A DNA stretch of 64,000 bases from NCEH01 sp040049195 (lineage in GTDB: Bacteria; Pseudomonadota; Alphaproteobacteria; Rhizobiales; Xanthobacteraceae), in NCBI RefSeq assembly GCF_040049195.1, contig NZ_JBDZDL010000001.1. One strand, given 5' to 3'. The position numbers were made by a program, and so were the translations under genes. Below the pieces are notes generated by a model. The model saw nothing but the letters and a program-made list of their open reading frames with translations, was not told the DNA's origin and searched no databases. The first letter of the stretch is position 1; every line of letters begins with the position of its first letter. Positions 25,374-33,918 of the stretch are shown here, piece after piece.

Positions 25374-26372
25374 ATGCGCAGCTATCGCGTGTGGGAGCAC
25401 GGCGCTCCCTCGTCGATGCGGATCGACGATCTGCCCGATCTCGTGCCCGGTCCGGGTGAAATAGTGGCCGACGTGCACGCGGCCGGCATCAATTTTCCCG
25501 ACGTGCTGGTGATATCCGGGAAGTACCAGATCCTGCCGCCGCGTCCTTTCGCGCCGGGCAAGGATTTTGCCGGGGTCGTGCGGGCGGTCGGCGAAGGCGT
25601 GGCCGGGTTTTCAGTCGGTGACCGCATCATGTCACAAGTGGAATACGGCGCCTTCGCAGAACAAGCCGTGACGATTCCCGCGTGGAGCTTCAAACTGCCG
25701 GACGGACTATCGTTCGAAGCTGCGGCGGCCATGGGGCTAGTTTATCAGACTGCCTATTTCGCCCTTGTCGAGCGCGGCCAATATCGCACCGGCGAAACCG
25801 TCCTAGTGCTGGGCGCAGCCGGTGGTGTGGGCCTAGCCGGGGTACAGGTCGCCAAGGGGCTCGGCGCCCGCGTGCTTGCCGCCGTCCGCTCGCCCGAGGA
25901 AACAGAGCTGGTGCGCGCAAGCGGCGCGGACCATGTGATCGATCTGTCGCAAGGCGACCTGCGGGACAGCTTGCGCGCCCAGGTGCAAGCCGCCACCGAC
26001 GGCCATGGCGCGGATGTGGTGCTCGATCCGCTGGGCGGGGACGTGTTCGCAGCGGCGTTGCGCGCTGTCGCGTGGTCCGGACGGCTGGTCGTTATCGGCT
26101 TTGCCGCGGGAGATATTCCCACTGTGAAGGTAAATTACCTGCTCGTGAAGAACATCTCCATCAGCGGCCTGCAATGGAGTGATTATCGCGATCGGACCCC
26201 GCAGCGCGTCCGCGACGTGCAGGAGGATCTGTTCCGCCTGTGGCAGGCGGGGGCAGTTAAGCCGCGCATCATGCGGGCCTTCCCGTTTGCCGAGGCGCCC
26301 GAGGCACTCGATCTGGTGCATCAGGGCAAGGTGCAAGGGAAGGCGGTCATCACCATGGAGCGGGGGGCATGA
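25374..26372 (+). CDS. zinc-independent MDR oxidoreductase (quinone/enoyl reductase-like)
   Basis: 332 residues, medium-chain dehydrogenase/reductase. GINFPDVLVISGKYQ and FAPGKDFAGVV mark the QOR-like subgroup; zinc ligands are absent. The NADPH fold has GAAGGVGLAGVQVAKGLGA (about 143-161). The C-terminus KVQGKAVITM is typical. It could reduce a double bond of an unsaturated CoA ester or act on a quinone-like ring. ATGA overlap with the following dehydrogenase gene. Confidence 0.88.
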   Translation: MRSYRVWEHGAPSSMRIDDLPDLVPGPGEIVADVHAAGINFPDVLVISGKYQILPPRPFAPGKDFAGVVRAVGEGVAGFSVGDRIMSQVEYGAFAEQAVTIPAWSFKLPDGLSFEAAAAMGLVYQTAYFALVERGQYRTGETVLVLGAAGGVGLAGVQVAKGLGARVLAAVRSPEETELVRASGADHVIDLSQGDLRDSLRAQVQAATDGHGADVVLDPLGGDVFAAALRAVAWSGRLVVIGFAAGDIPTVKVNYLLVKNISISGLQWSDYRDRTPQRVRDVQEDLFRLWQAGAVKPRIMRAFPFAEAPEALDLVHQGKVQGKAVITMERGA

Positions 26373-27904
26373 GCGCGCTTGCTCCCTCTGCCCTCGTCGC
26401 TGTGGTCGGTGCGGGCACGATGGGTGCCGGCATCGCCCAGATCGCGGCGCGCGCAGGCCACGACGTGCTGATCTTCGACGCCAAACCGGGCGCCGCGGAA
26501 AAGGGTCGCTCCGGCATTCTCGCCGCACTGTCGAAACAGGTGGCGAAAGGTCGGCTGAGCGAACAGCAATACGCCGAGATGGCGACGCGCCTTCGCGTGG
26601 CGAGTGTTTTTGCGGCCTTAAAAGATGCGGCCCTGGTCGTGGAAGCGGTGGTGGAGGATCTCGAGGTCAAGAAGGGACTGTTCAGGGAACTGGAGGGCAT
26701 TGTCGGCGACGACGCCATTCTCGCCACCAACACTTCGGCACTTTCCGTTACGGCAATCTGCGCAGGACTGAAGCGGCCGGGCCGGGTCGCTGGGCTGCAT
26801 TTCTTTAATCCCGTGCCGCTGATGGCTTTGGTGGAAGTGGTCGCCGGGCTCGCGTCGGAATGCGGGACGCTGGAAACTTTGTTCGATACCGCCACGGCCT
26901 GGGGCAAGATGCCCGTGCACGCGAAGTCGACGCCGGGCTTCATCGTGAACCGGGTGGCGCGCCCCTTCTATGCGGAGGGCCTCCGCCTGCTGGAGGAGGG
27001 CGCGGCGGACGTTCCCACTATCGACGCGATCATGCGGGAGGCCGGGGGCTTCCGCATGGGACCTTTTGAATTGATGGACCTGATAGGCCACGACGTGAAC
27101 TTCGCCGTGACCAGTTCCACGTTCCAGGCCTATTTCAACGACCCGCGCTACCGCCCCGCCCATACGCAGCAGGATCTGGTCGCGGCCGGCTGGCTCGGGC
27201 GCAAGAGCGGGCGCGGCTTCTATGACTACGCCGATGGCGCGGTGCACCCTGAGCCCAACACCCGGGCGGTATGTCGCGCGCCCCGGCGGGTCGAGGTTTC
27301 CGGCCCTCTCGGCCCCGCCGAATCCCTCGTTCCCGCGCTCGTCCAGGCGGGGATCGAGGTCGAGCGTCGGAATTCGGATGGAGAAGGGCGGATCCTCATG
27401 GAGGGGGCCACTCTTGCTCTTACCGATGGACGCACCGCCACCGCCCGTGTCGCGGCAGGGGGCCCAGATGACCTCGTCCTGTTTGATCTGGCCCTCGACT
27501 ATGCCAAGGCGTCCCGAATTGCGCTTGCCCCCGCGGACCAGGCGGCGCCGGGCGCGGCGGATGCGGCTGCCAGCTTGTTCCAGGCCCTCGGCAAGGCAGT
27601 GTCGGTGGTCGACGACGCGCCTGGCCTTATCGTCATGCGTACCCTTGCCATGCTCGCCAACGAGGCGGCGGAAGCCAGCCTCCAGGGCGTCGCGACACCC
27701 TCCGACATCGATCGGGCGATGATGCTCGGGGTCAATTATCCCGCCGGCCCGCTGGCCTGGGCGGACCTAGTGGGGACGACTCGCATCCTGCGCGTGCTCC
27801 AAGCGCTGCAAGACGTCTATGGGGACGATCGCTATCGCGCCTCTTCCCTGCTGCGCCGCTGCGTCGCCGGTGGCCGCAGCGTCTGCTGCCACGTCCGCCA
27901 ATAA
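26369..27904 (+). CDS. 3-hydroxyacyl-CoA dehydrogenase, fused PaaH-type
   Basis: 511 residues, the full two-part PaaH-like architecture. GAGTMGAGIAQIAARAGHDVL (about 12-32), NTSALSVTAICAGL, GLHFFNPVPLMALVEVVAGL with the catalytic His and Glu, a first helical domain (GFIVNRVARPFYAEGLRLLEEG) and, after a linker, a second one (VDDAPGLIVMRTLAMLANEAAEA, then DIDRAMMLGVNYPAGPLAW). It has all expected residues, unlike the split paralogue upstream. Works in beta-oxidation of the chain left after ring opening. Confidence 0.93.
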   Translation: MSALAPSALVAVVGAGTMGAGIAQIAARAGHDVLIFDAKPGAAEKGRSGILAALSKQVAKGRLSEQQYAEMATRLRVASVFAALKDAALVVEAVVEDLEVKKGLFRELEGIVGDDAILATNTSALSVTAICAGLKRPGRVAGLHFFNPVPLMALVEVVAGLASECGTLETLFDTATAWGKMPVHAKSTPGFIVNRVARPFYAEGLRLLEEGAADVPTIDAIMREAGGFRMGPFELMDLIGHDVNFAVTSSTFQAYFNDPRYRPAHTQQDLVAAGWLGRKSGRGFYDYADGAVHPEPNTRAVCRAPRRVEVSGPLGPAESLVPALVQAGIEVERRNSDGEGRILMEGATLALTDGRTATARVAAGGPDDLVLFDLALDYAKASRIALAPADQAAPGAADAAASLFQALGKAVSVVDDAPGLIVMRTLAMLANEAAEASLQGVATPSDIDRAMMLGVNYPAGPLAWADLVGTTRILRVLQALQDVYGDDRYRASSLLRRCVAGGRSVCCHVRQ

Positions 27905-27939
27905 CCGTTCAAGGAGGGGCCGGCGCGGCCCGCACGATC

Positions 27940-29145
27940 ATGCAGCACGCTTTCATTTGCGACGCCATTCGTACGCCCATCGGCCGCTACGCCGGCGCAT
28001 TATCTTCCGTGCGCGCCGACGACCTTGCCGCCATTCCGATCGCCGAGCTTATGGCCCGCAATACGAGGGTCGATTGGGGGCAGGTGGACGATGTGATCCT
28101 CGGTTGCGCCAACCAGGCTGGCGAGGACAATCGCAACGTCGGGCGCATGGCGTCACTGCTGGCCAATTTGCCGGCGGGCGTGCCGGGCTCGACCATCAAT
28201 CGGTTGTGCGGCTCTGGCCTCGATGCGGTAGGAAGCGCCGCGCGGGCCATCAAGGCGGGCGAGGCGGACCTCATGATCGCGGGGGGCGTGGAGAGCATGT
28301 CCCGGGCCCCCTTTGTGATGGGAAAGGCGGACACGGCTTTCTCGCGAGTGGCCAAGCTCGAGGACACCACCATCGGCTGGCGCTTCGTCAATTCTGCCAT
28401 GAAGGCACTTCACGGCACGGATTCCATGCCGGAGACGGGTGAGAACGTGGCGCGGGATTTCCAGATCTCCCGCGCCGATCAGGACGCCTTCGCGGTTCGC
28501 AGCCAACAACGCGCCGGTGCGGCCCAGGTGGCGGGCCGCTTTCGCAGAGAGATCGTCGCTGTGCGGGTGCCGCAGAAGAAGGGTGACCCGAAGATCGTAG
28601 ATGCGGACGAACATCCGCGCCCTGACACCACGCTGGAACAACTCGCCAAGCTCAAGGGTGTCGTGCTTTCTGACGGGACGGTCACGGCAGGTAATGCCTC
28701 TGGCGTCAACGACGGCTCGTGCGCCCTGCTTCTGGCATCGGAGGCGGCCGCTGTCCGGCATGGGCTGACCCCCCGCGCGCGCATCCTCGGCATGGCGACC
28801 GCCGGAGTGCCGCCGCGCATCATGGGCATGGGGCCAGCTCCGGCGACCCGCAAGGTGTTAGAGCAGGTGGGTCTGAGCCTTGCACAGATGGACGTGATCG
28901 AGCTGAACGAGGCCTTCGCCTCGCAGAGCATTGCGGTGCTGCGCGACCTCGGCCTGCCGGACGACGCACCGCACGTGAACGCCAATGGCGGAGCGATTGC
29001 GCTGGGCCACCCCCTCGGCATGTCAGGCGCCCGCCTAGCGACAACGGCGCTTTACCAATTGGAAGAGACGGGCGGGCGGTATGCCCTGTGCACTATGTGC
29101 ATCGGCGTCGGCCAGGGCGTCGCCCTGGTCATCGAGCGGGTATGA
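27940..29145 (+). CDS. acetyl-CoA acyltransferase (thiolase, PcaF/PaaJ-like)
   Basis: 401 residues, the size of beta-ketoadipyl-CoA thiolases. Nucleophile Cys90 is in INRLCGSGLDA, with His357 in GHPLGMSG and Cys387 in CTMCIGVGQG. The VNANGGAIALGHPLG and GESMSRAPFVM-like (GVESMSRAPFVM) segments place it in the degradative group. It cleaves the 3-ketoacyl-CoA with CoA, releasing acetyl-CoA; the subgroup often takes dicarboxylic CoA esters such as 3-oxoadipyl-CoA, which would suit a pimeloyl-type product. Last gene that clearly belongs to the plus-strand operon. Confidence 0.93.
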   Translation: MQHAFICDAIRTPIGRYAGALSSVRADDLAAIPIAELMARNTRVDWGQVDDVILGCANQAGEDNRNVGRMASLLANLPAGVPGSTINRLCGSGLDAVGSAARAIKAGEADLMIAGGVESMSRAPFVMGKADTAFSRVAKLEDTTIGWRFVNSAMKALHGTDSMPETGENVARDFQISRADQDAFAVRSQQRAGAAQVAGRFRREIVAVRVPQKKGDPKIVDADEHPRPDTTLEQLAKLKGVVLSDGTVTAGNASGVNDGSCALLLASEAAAVRHGLTPRARILGMATAGVPPRIMGMGPAPATRKVLEQVGLSLAQMDVIELNEAFASQSIAVLRDLGLPDDAPHVNANGGAIALGHPLGMSGARLATTALYQLEETGGRYALCTMCIGVGQGVALVIERV

Positions 29146-29224
29146 GTGCCATCTCCGATCGGGCGCAGCCACAGCAAGGCCGCTCCGTTCGATCGGTCAC
29201 TGATAATCTTCAAGGATGAGTTGA

Positions 29225-30001
29225 ATGGATCTCGGTTTAAAATCGAAGATAGTCCTCATCACCGGCGGATCGAAAGGCATCGGCCTGGCGTGCGCTAAGC
29301 TGTTCTCCGAAGAGGGCGCCGCTGTCGCTATTAACTCCCGTTCCGATAGCAATCTTGCTGAGGCCAAGAAGTGTCTCAGCACTGTTCTGGCCGTCAAAGG
29401 CGACGTCTCGGATTCGCATGAAGCCACGCGCGTCGTCGATGAGGTGGAGGCACGCCTCGGCCCTGTCGATATCCTCGTCAATTGCGCGGGGGCCGCGAAG
29501 CGCGCCGACCCAGACAGCCTGACACCGGAGCTGTGGAAGCAGGCGATGGAATCCAAATTTTTATCTTATATCAATGTCATAGATCCCCTGATCAAGCGAA
29601 TGGCTCAACGCGGTTCTGGCGTGATCATCAACGTCATCGGCATCGGCGGAAAGATCCCCTCACCGCTTCATCTCCCTGGAGGGGCGGCCAATGCCTCTCT
29701 TATGCTGGCGACCGCCGGCCTCGCGACCGCCTATGGCCCGCAAGGGGTGCGCGTGGTGGGCGTCAATCCTGGCATGACCGCCACAGATCTCATGCGCACC
29801 CGCCTGGAAGCGGAGGCGAGCATGGTTGGACGTCCTGCGGCGGATCTGGAGCAGGACCGGGTACAGAAAATCCCTCTCGGGCGCATGGCATCGGCGGAGG
29901 AGATCGCGAGTACCGTGGTGTTCCTCTCATCCAGGCATGCCGGATACATCACGGGGGCGAACATTTCCGTCGACGGAGGCAGTAGCGGACTGATCGTGTA
30001 G
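29225..30001 (+). CDS. SDR-fold protein lacking the catalytic Tyr/Lys
   Basis: 258 residues. The nucleotide-binding GGSKGIG (about 14-20) and NCAG are intact, but where SDRs carry Ser, then YxxxK, this protein reads INVIGIGG...HLPGGAANASL: the Ser is Gly, the Tyr Gly and the Lys Asn. The rest of the fold (VRVVGVNPGMTATDLM, YITGANISVDGG) is normal. It is either a divergent enzyme with another mechanism or a binding/regulatory protein. 79 bases separate it from the thiolase. Confidence 0.85.
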   Translation: MDLGLKSKIVLITGGSKGIGLACAKLFSEEGAAVAINSRSDSNLAEAKKCLSTVLAVKGDVSDSHEATRVVDEVEARLGPVDILVNCAGAAKRADPDSLTPELWKQAMESKFLSYINVIDPLIKRMAQRGSGVIINVIGIGGKIPSPLHLPGGAANASLMLATAGLATAYGPQGVRVVGVNPGMTATDLMRTRLEAEASMVGRPAADLEQDRVQKIPLGRMASAEEIASTVVFLSSRHAGYITGANISVDGGSSGLIV

Positions 30002-30026
30002 CCAAGAATAAATGCAGAGTGCACCC

Positions 30027-30626
30027 ATGATATATGAACTCACCACCATTCACGCAGCGGCCGGTCGTGTGAAGGACGTCATCGCTCGCGTCGAAGCTGC
30101 CCGATTGGATGATCTGGTTGCGGTTTGGAGCACGGAATTCGGTCGGATCAACGACGTGCTTCTGCTCCGGCGGTTTGAACGAAGTGCGTCAAATGCCGAG
30201 ACGAAATTGCTTCTCGGGCGTGCCGATTGGCTTAGCGCCCTGAGCGCCGTTACTGTGGATATCGATGTAACGCAATTTCAAATGGTGCCATACGTTTGCG
30301 ATCCGCAGGCGGGTTCTTATGGTGCCCTACATGAGATGCGAACTTATGTATTTCGTCTCGGTACCTTTAACGAATTATTGGAAACTTGGAAAAAGTACCT
30401 TCCTAGGCGGGCAATGATGTCGCCTGCACCAATTATAATGTATTCAATCACGGGAAATTTGCAAAAAATTGTTCACATATGGACTTACGAAAATTTTGAA
30501 CAACGTACCCTGGTAAGGGAAAAGGCTTTGGACGAAGGTGTGTGGCCCGCTCCAGGCGGAGCGGAACGCTGGTTGAGCCAAGAAAATGCACTTCTTAAAC
30601 CGGCGATATTTTCGCCGTTAAGATGA
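30027..30626 (+). CDS. NIPSNAP-family protein
   Basis: 199 residues. It begins MIYELTTIHAAAGRVKD, the usual MIYELRTY-like NIPSNAP opening, and repeats it as ALHEMRTYVFRLGTFNELLETWKKYLP at about 95-120, so two ferredoxin-like halves. Such genes often accompany degradation clusters, but their role is not established. The ATG at 30027 fits the family better than the upstream one at 30012. The 3' half is visibly AT-richer than its neighbours, which suggests a different origin. Confidence 0.8.
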   Translation: MIYELTTIHAAAGRVKDVIARVEAARLDDLVAVWSTEFGRINDVLLLRRFERSASNAETKLLLGRADWLSALSAVTVDIDVTQFQMVPYVCDPQAGSYGALHEMRTYVFRLGTFNELLETWKKYLPRRAMMSPAPIIMYSITGNLQKIVHIWTYENFEQRTLVREKALDEGVWPAPGGAERWLSQENALLKPAIFSPLR

Positions 30627-30657
30627 AAATTCCCGCGAATAAGTACATTTGTAAAAA

Positions 30658-30873
30658 TTGCTGATATGTCTGCGCACAGACGCGCCAGACGCGGCGGCTC
30701 CCGTCACGATCGGCGTGGCGATGGGTTTGGTGTTCCTAGGAGACCAACTGAGCGCGGCGGCGCTAATCCGACGTATGCGTCATCGTGAGCGTGGCTGCGA
30801 TGACGATTCTCGTTCGCAAGCCAGCACGGGTGAACTGGTCTCAATGACTAGGGTTCGGCCGAATTGCTTCTAG
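30658..30873 (+). pseudogene. remnant of an EamA/DMT-family transporter
   Basis: A 71-codon frame reads APVTIGVAMGLVFLGDQLSAAALI, closely following the last membrane hairpin of EamA transporters (P-V-x-G-x-x-x-G-x-x-F-L-G-E-x-L). The rest of the protein is missing upstream and the sequence becomes non-family afterwards. It looks like the broken end of a gene cut by an insertion or deletion at the right border of the catabolic module. Confidence 0.45.
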
Positions 30874-30976
30874 CTTTTTCCGCCTTGCAGAAGAGGCATG
30901 AGCGCAAGGTGAACTAAAGTGTGATCGCTTCCCTCAGCTATTCCATTGGCGCAAATTGGTGGGTTATCTGATCACC

Positions 30977-31060
30977 TGTCTCAAAAATCAAAATATATGA
31001 GACGATATTTATGTTCTGAAATTTCAATACGTTGACTGTCTCATAATATAGTCTCATAAT
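30977..31060. repeat. GTCTCAT repeats, possible res/operator site
   Basis: TGTCTCA (30977-30983), inverted TATGAGAC (30996-31003), TGTCTCATAAT (31037-31047) and AGTCTCATAAT (31051-31060 in its GTCTCATAAT part). AT-rich spacers, ending at the resolvase start codon. The layout suits a resolvase recombination site or autoregulatory operator. Confidence 0.55.
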
Positions 31061-31066
31061 GTGCAA

Positions 31067-31618
31067 ATGATTGTCGGCTACGCGCGCGTCTCAACTGATG
31101 GGCAGACTTTAGATAGCCAGATCGAACACCTCAAGGCAGCCGGCTGCGAGAAGCTGTTCCAGGAGACGGCAAGCGGCGCTAAAACTGATCGCCGACAACT
31201 GCGAAAATGCCTGGCGGCCTTGCAAGCCGGTGACACGCTCCTCGTCGTTCGGCTCGATCGCCTGGCACGATCGACACGTGATCTGCTCAATATTCTCGCT
31301 GACATCGCCGAACGCGGTGCCGCCTTCAAGTCCCTCAGCGATGGCTGGGCCGATACGACAACGCCGCATGGCCGCCTCATGCTCACCGTGCTTGGTGGGC
31401 TTGCCGAATTCGAACGAGAACTCATAAGAACCCGGACTGGTGAAGGCCGCATTCGCGCCAAGGCGCGCGGCGTGCGATTCGGCCGCAAGCATGTGCTTTC
31501 GGCCGATCAGCGCGCCTTCGTTGCCAGGCGAAGGGCGGAGGGAGAGAGCGTGCGCGAACTCGCGCGAATCATAGGGGTGAGCAAAGCCACCATCAGCCGT
31601 ATCGTTCCCATTGAGTGA
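31067..31618 (+). CDS. serine recombinase (resolvase/invertase family)
   Basis: 183 residues from the ATG at 31067 (a GTG at 31061 adds two). The nucleophile Ser9 lies in GYARVST, with RLDRLARS and EFERELIRTRTGEGRIRAKARG for the catalytic arginines and E-helix, and a C-terminal HTH (ESVRELARIIGVSKATISRIV). The size and order are those of Tn3-type resolvases and Pin-type invertases. It cuts and rejoins DNA at short paired sites; the repeats at 30977-31060 are the obvious candidate. No transposase is adjacent. Confidence 0.93.
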   Translation: MIVGYARVSTDGQTLDSQIEHLKAAGCEKLFQETASGAKTDRRQLRKCLAALQAGDTLLVVRLDRLARSTRDLLNILADIAERGAAFKSLSDGWADTTTPHGRLMLTVLGGLAEFERELIRTRTGEGRIRAKARGVRFGRKHVLSADQRAFVARRRAEGESVRELARIIGVSKATISRIVPIE

Positions 31619-31722
31619 GCTCGCCGTTGCGCCATAAGCGGAAGGTCGCAGCGGTTATCACGAATAGCCGGTTTGGGGCCGAAGGCAGACTGACCGGTTT
31701 TGGGAACCCCGAAACGAATATC

Positions 31723-33918
31723 TCACGATAGCCCCGGTACTTTTCCGGCCCGCAGATCCTCCCAGCTAACCACCAGAATGATTTCCGATCCGCTGCTGTT
31801 ACTAGACAGCAGGACTTTCTCGGTCACGTCGTCAACCGCCGGAATCCAGGGCATTGGGGGCAGGATACTCACGGCAAGTTCTCCGCCTGCGCCAATGGAG
31901 ATGCAAGGGTGCTTCTCTCCACGCTTACGGGCGGCAGCGATCTGCTGTTCGAGCCAGTCCCAATCATGACCAACCGATGCCACGGGTGCCAATGTGTGGG
32001 CGAGTTGGGGGTGCCAACTATCGACGATCCTGGGAATTTCAGTTAGCAGCTTGTCGATCAGGATCGCCGGGCTCAACGCATCAATCGCGGCCAAAGCGGC
32101 ATCCTTCCCTTCGCTCAAAGGCAGTTGATCGCCAAAGCTTGCGGTGATGGCCGTGGTCGCCGCCCCGGCATCCCGACCATCGCCGGTTGCCGCGACGACA
32201 GACCATTTCAGCCAGTCTCGCGCCCTTGCCACCGCCAAGTCACGAAGAGATGCAATCTGCGGATTGTCCTGCCTTGCGTCAAACTGCCAATCGAAAATGG
32301 CATGGGCCTGCCAGCCGGTCGAGAATGCGGAACGCATGAGTTGCTCGTCTTCACCAACAAAGGCTCGCATGATCCAGTCAGCAAAGGCTGAGACAGATGC
32401 AAAGGCCTCTTCTCCTGTTTCACATCGACGCACAGCGATGGTGGGCGGCGCCTCATCCATGTCTTCGGCAGACATATAGCGCAGCGCCACCTCCTGGAGC
32501 ATGCCGGCCATATCGACCTCGGCCCAAAAGGAGCTGGCTTGCAGCAAGCGCTGCTGCTCTGACTCGGCATCGGCCATCTGAGCGGAAAGCGAGCCAAATC
32601 GGCCGAGCAGCAATCCCAATCTGAACAGAGCGGAAAAGGTCCACTGACCGTCAATCAGCGGTGGCGCCGACGCAATTTCGTCGAGCAGAAGCACGCCGAG
32701 GATCGGATGGCTCCAGTCCATGCCTGGTCTGGCGCAACTCGACATGAAATTCCGCATGCGATTGACATGGCGAACGGCATCTCGCGCATAGTCACCCAAC
32801 ACGCCCCAGAAATCGACCGAGACCGGCATGACGTGGCGATCCAGCGTCAACCCCGGATAACGCCAGCGCTCGATGTTTCGGATGTCTTCCCATCCTTGGG
32901 CCAGCGCCCATTCCGGCGAACCATATCCCTCCAGATATTCGACGGCAGCGCCGCCGTCACAGGATAGCCAGGCCCAGGATGCCGACAGGTCGCCCGTCCG
33001 ACCGTCCTCCAAGATGTAATCGGATATGGGCGAGCGGCTATTGTTGAGAAACCCTTCGCTTTGCGCCCTTTCCAGAAAACTGAACGGATTCACGACACCC
33101 GCGAGGATCAGATAGGGCGAGTCGGCCATCCCAGGATAGAGATGGTTGTAGGCCACCATCGCAAAACCAGAGCCCCCAGAACGCTCGGCCTCACGGACCA
33201 TCAGACGGGCAGCAGTCGAGCACACGGCGTGGATATCGTCTTCGTCGAGGTCCGGTGAAGGTCTGAAAGACAGTGTTGCCGTCACGATTCCATTGGTCGT
33301 CAGTCCTTTCTGGCCGATCGCGCTCCAGGCGGTTGGAATGTGGACGACCAGTCGAGGGTCTGCTTCGCCATCCTCGAAGCGCAGGCACAGAACGCGGCGG
33401 CGGGACCAGCTGTTGAGGCCGGTGACGGCGTGATCGAGAAGCGTCGAGAAACTGCGCGATACGATCACCATCATGACATCGTTCGCGCTGGAGAAGGGCG
33501 TATGATTCAGTGCCTCATGCTCATAGGCCATGATCTCCGTCACCGCCTCGCGGGTGCTGCCATCCTGATTCTTTATCTCGAACAAAACGAAGCGGGAGGT
33601 TTCTCGCGCGCAGTAGAGCAGATCGACAAAGAGGCGTTCCCCTTTCTCGCGGGATATGCTGCGATCGTTCTTGCTGACCAGTTCAAGGGTGTGAAGCTCT
33701 CCCAACACATGCTGCGCCGCCCTCAGATTTCCCAATCTCGTCAGATAATCGATTGGAAAGGGAGGCTTGAATTCTGGTGATTCATATCCGGCCAGCGATT
33801 CGCGAACCTTATCGGCGCCAATGATGACGTCAGACAATATATCCTGTTCAATGACTGATTCGAGCCAGTCCTGAACCTGCTGCTCCTTATCGAACTTCCG
33901 TTTGCCTACGTCGTTCAT
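31723..33918 (-). CDS. large protein with PD-(D/E)xK nuclease-like N-terminus, possible defence gene
   Basis: 731 residues, cytosolic by composition. About residues 92-140 follow the nuclease core pattern: FVDLLYCARETSRFVLFEIKNQDGSTREAVTEIMAYEHEAL, with Asp99, Glu114 and Lys116 (ExK) and a helix ending in a Tyr as in DUF91/NucS-like endonucleases. The remaining about 590 residues are helical-looking and unrecognised. It is alone in its operon, on the opposite strand from the resolvase, inside an integrative element; this is a typical spot for an anti-phage gene. Nuclease activity and defence role are inference. The start MNDVGKRKFD at 33918 is the only good one. Confidence 0.7.
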   Translation of the reverse strand: MNDVGKRKFDKEQQVQDWLESVIEQDILSDVIIGADKVRESLAGYESPEFKPPFPIDYLTRLGNLRAAQHVLGELHTLELVSKNDRSISREKGERLFVDLLYCARETSRFVLFEIKNQDGSTREAVTEIMAYEHEALNHTPFSSANDVMMVIVSRSFSTLLDHAVTGLNSWSRRRVLCLRFEDGEADPRLVVHIPTAWSAIGQKGLTTNGIVTATLSFRPSPDLDEDDIHAVCSTAARLMVREAERSGGSGFAMVAYNHLYPGMADSPYLILAGVVNPFSFLERAQSEGFLNNSRSPISDYILEDGRTGDLSASWAWLSCDGGAAVEYLEGYGSPEWALAQGWEDIRNIERWRYPGLTLDRHVMPVSVDFWGVLGDYARDAVRHVNRMRNFMSSCARPGMDWSHPILGVLLLDEIASAPPLIDGQWTFSALFRLGLLLGRFGSLSAQMADAESEQQRLLQASSFWAEVDMAGMLQEVALRYMSAEDMDEAPPTIAVRRCETGEEAFASVSAFADWIMRAFVGEDEQLMRSAFSTGWQAHAIFDWQFDARQDNPQIASLRDLAVARARDWLKWSVVAATGDGRDAGAATTAITASFGDQLPLSEGKDAALAAIDALSPAILIDKLLTEIPRIVDSWHPQLAHTLAPVASVGHDWDWLEQQIAAARKRGEKHPCISIGAGGELAVSILPPMPWIPAVDDVTEKVLLSSNSSGSEIILVVSWEDLRAGKVPGLS

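Larger units (their letters stand above)
30627..31060. other. junction region: transporter remnant and GTCTCA repeats
   Basis: 434 bases. It holds a decayed EamA-type tail (about 30680-30790) and, upstream of the resolvase, several GTCTCA-type repeats (30977-31060). No intact gene is seen. Confidence 0.5.
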
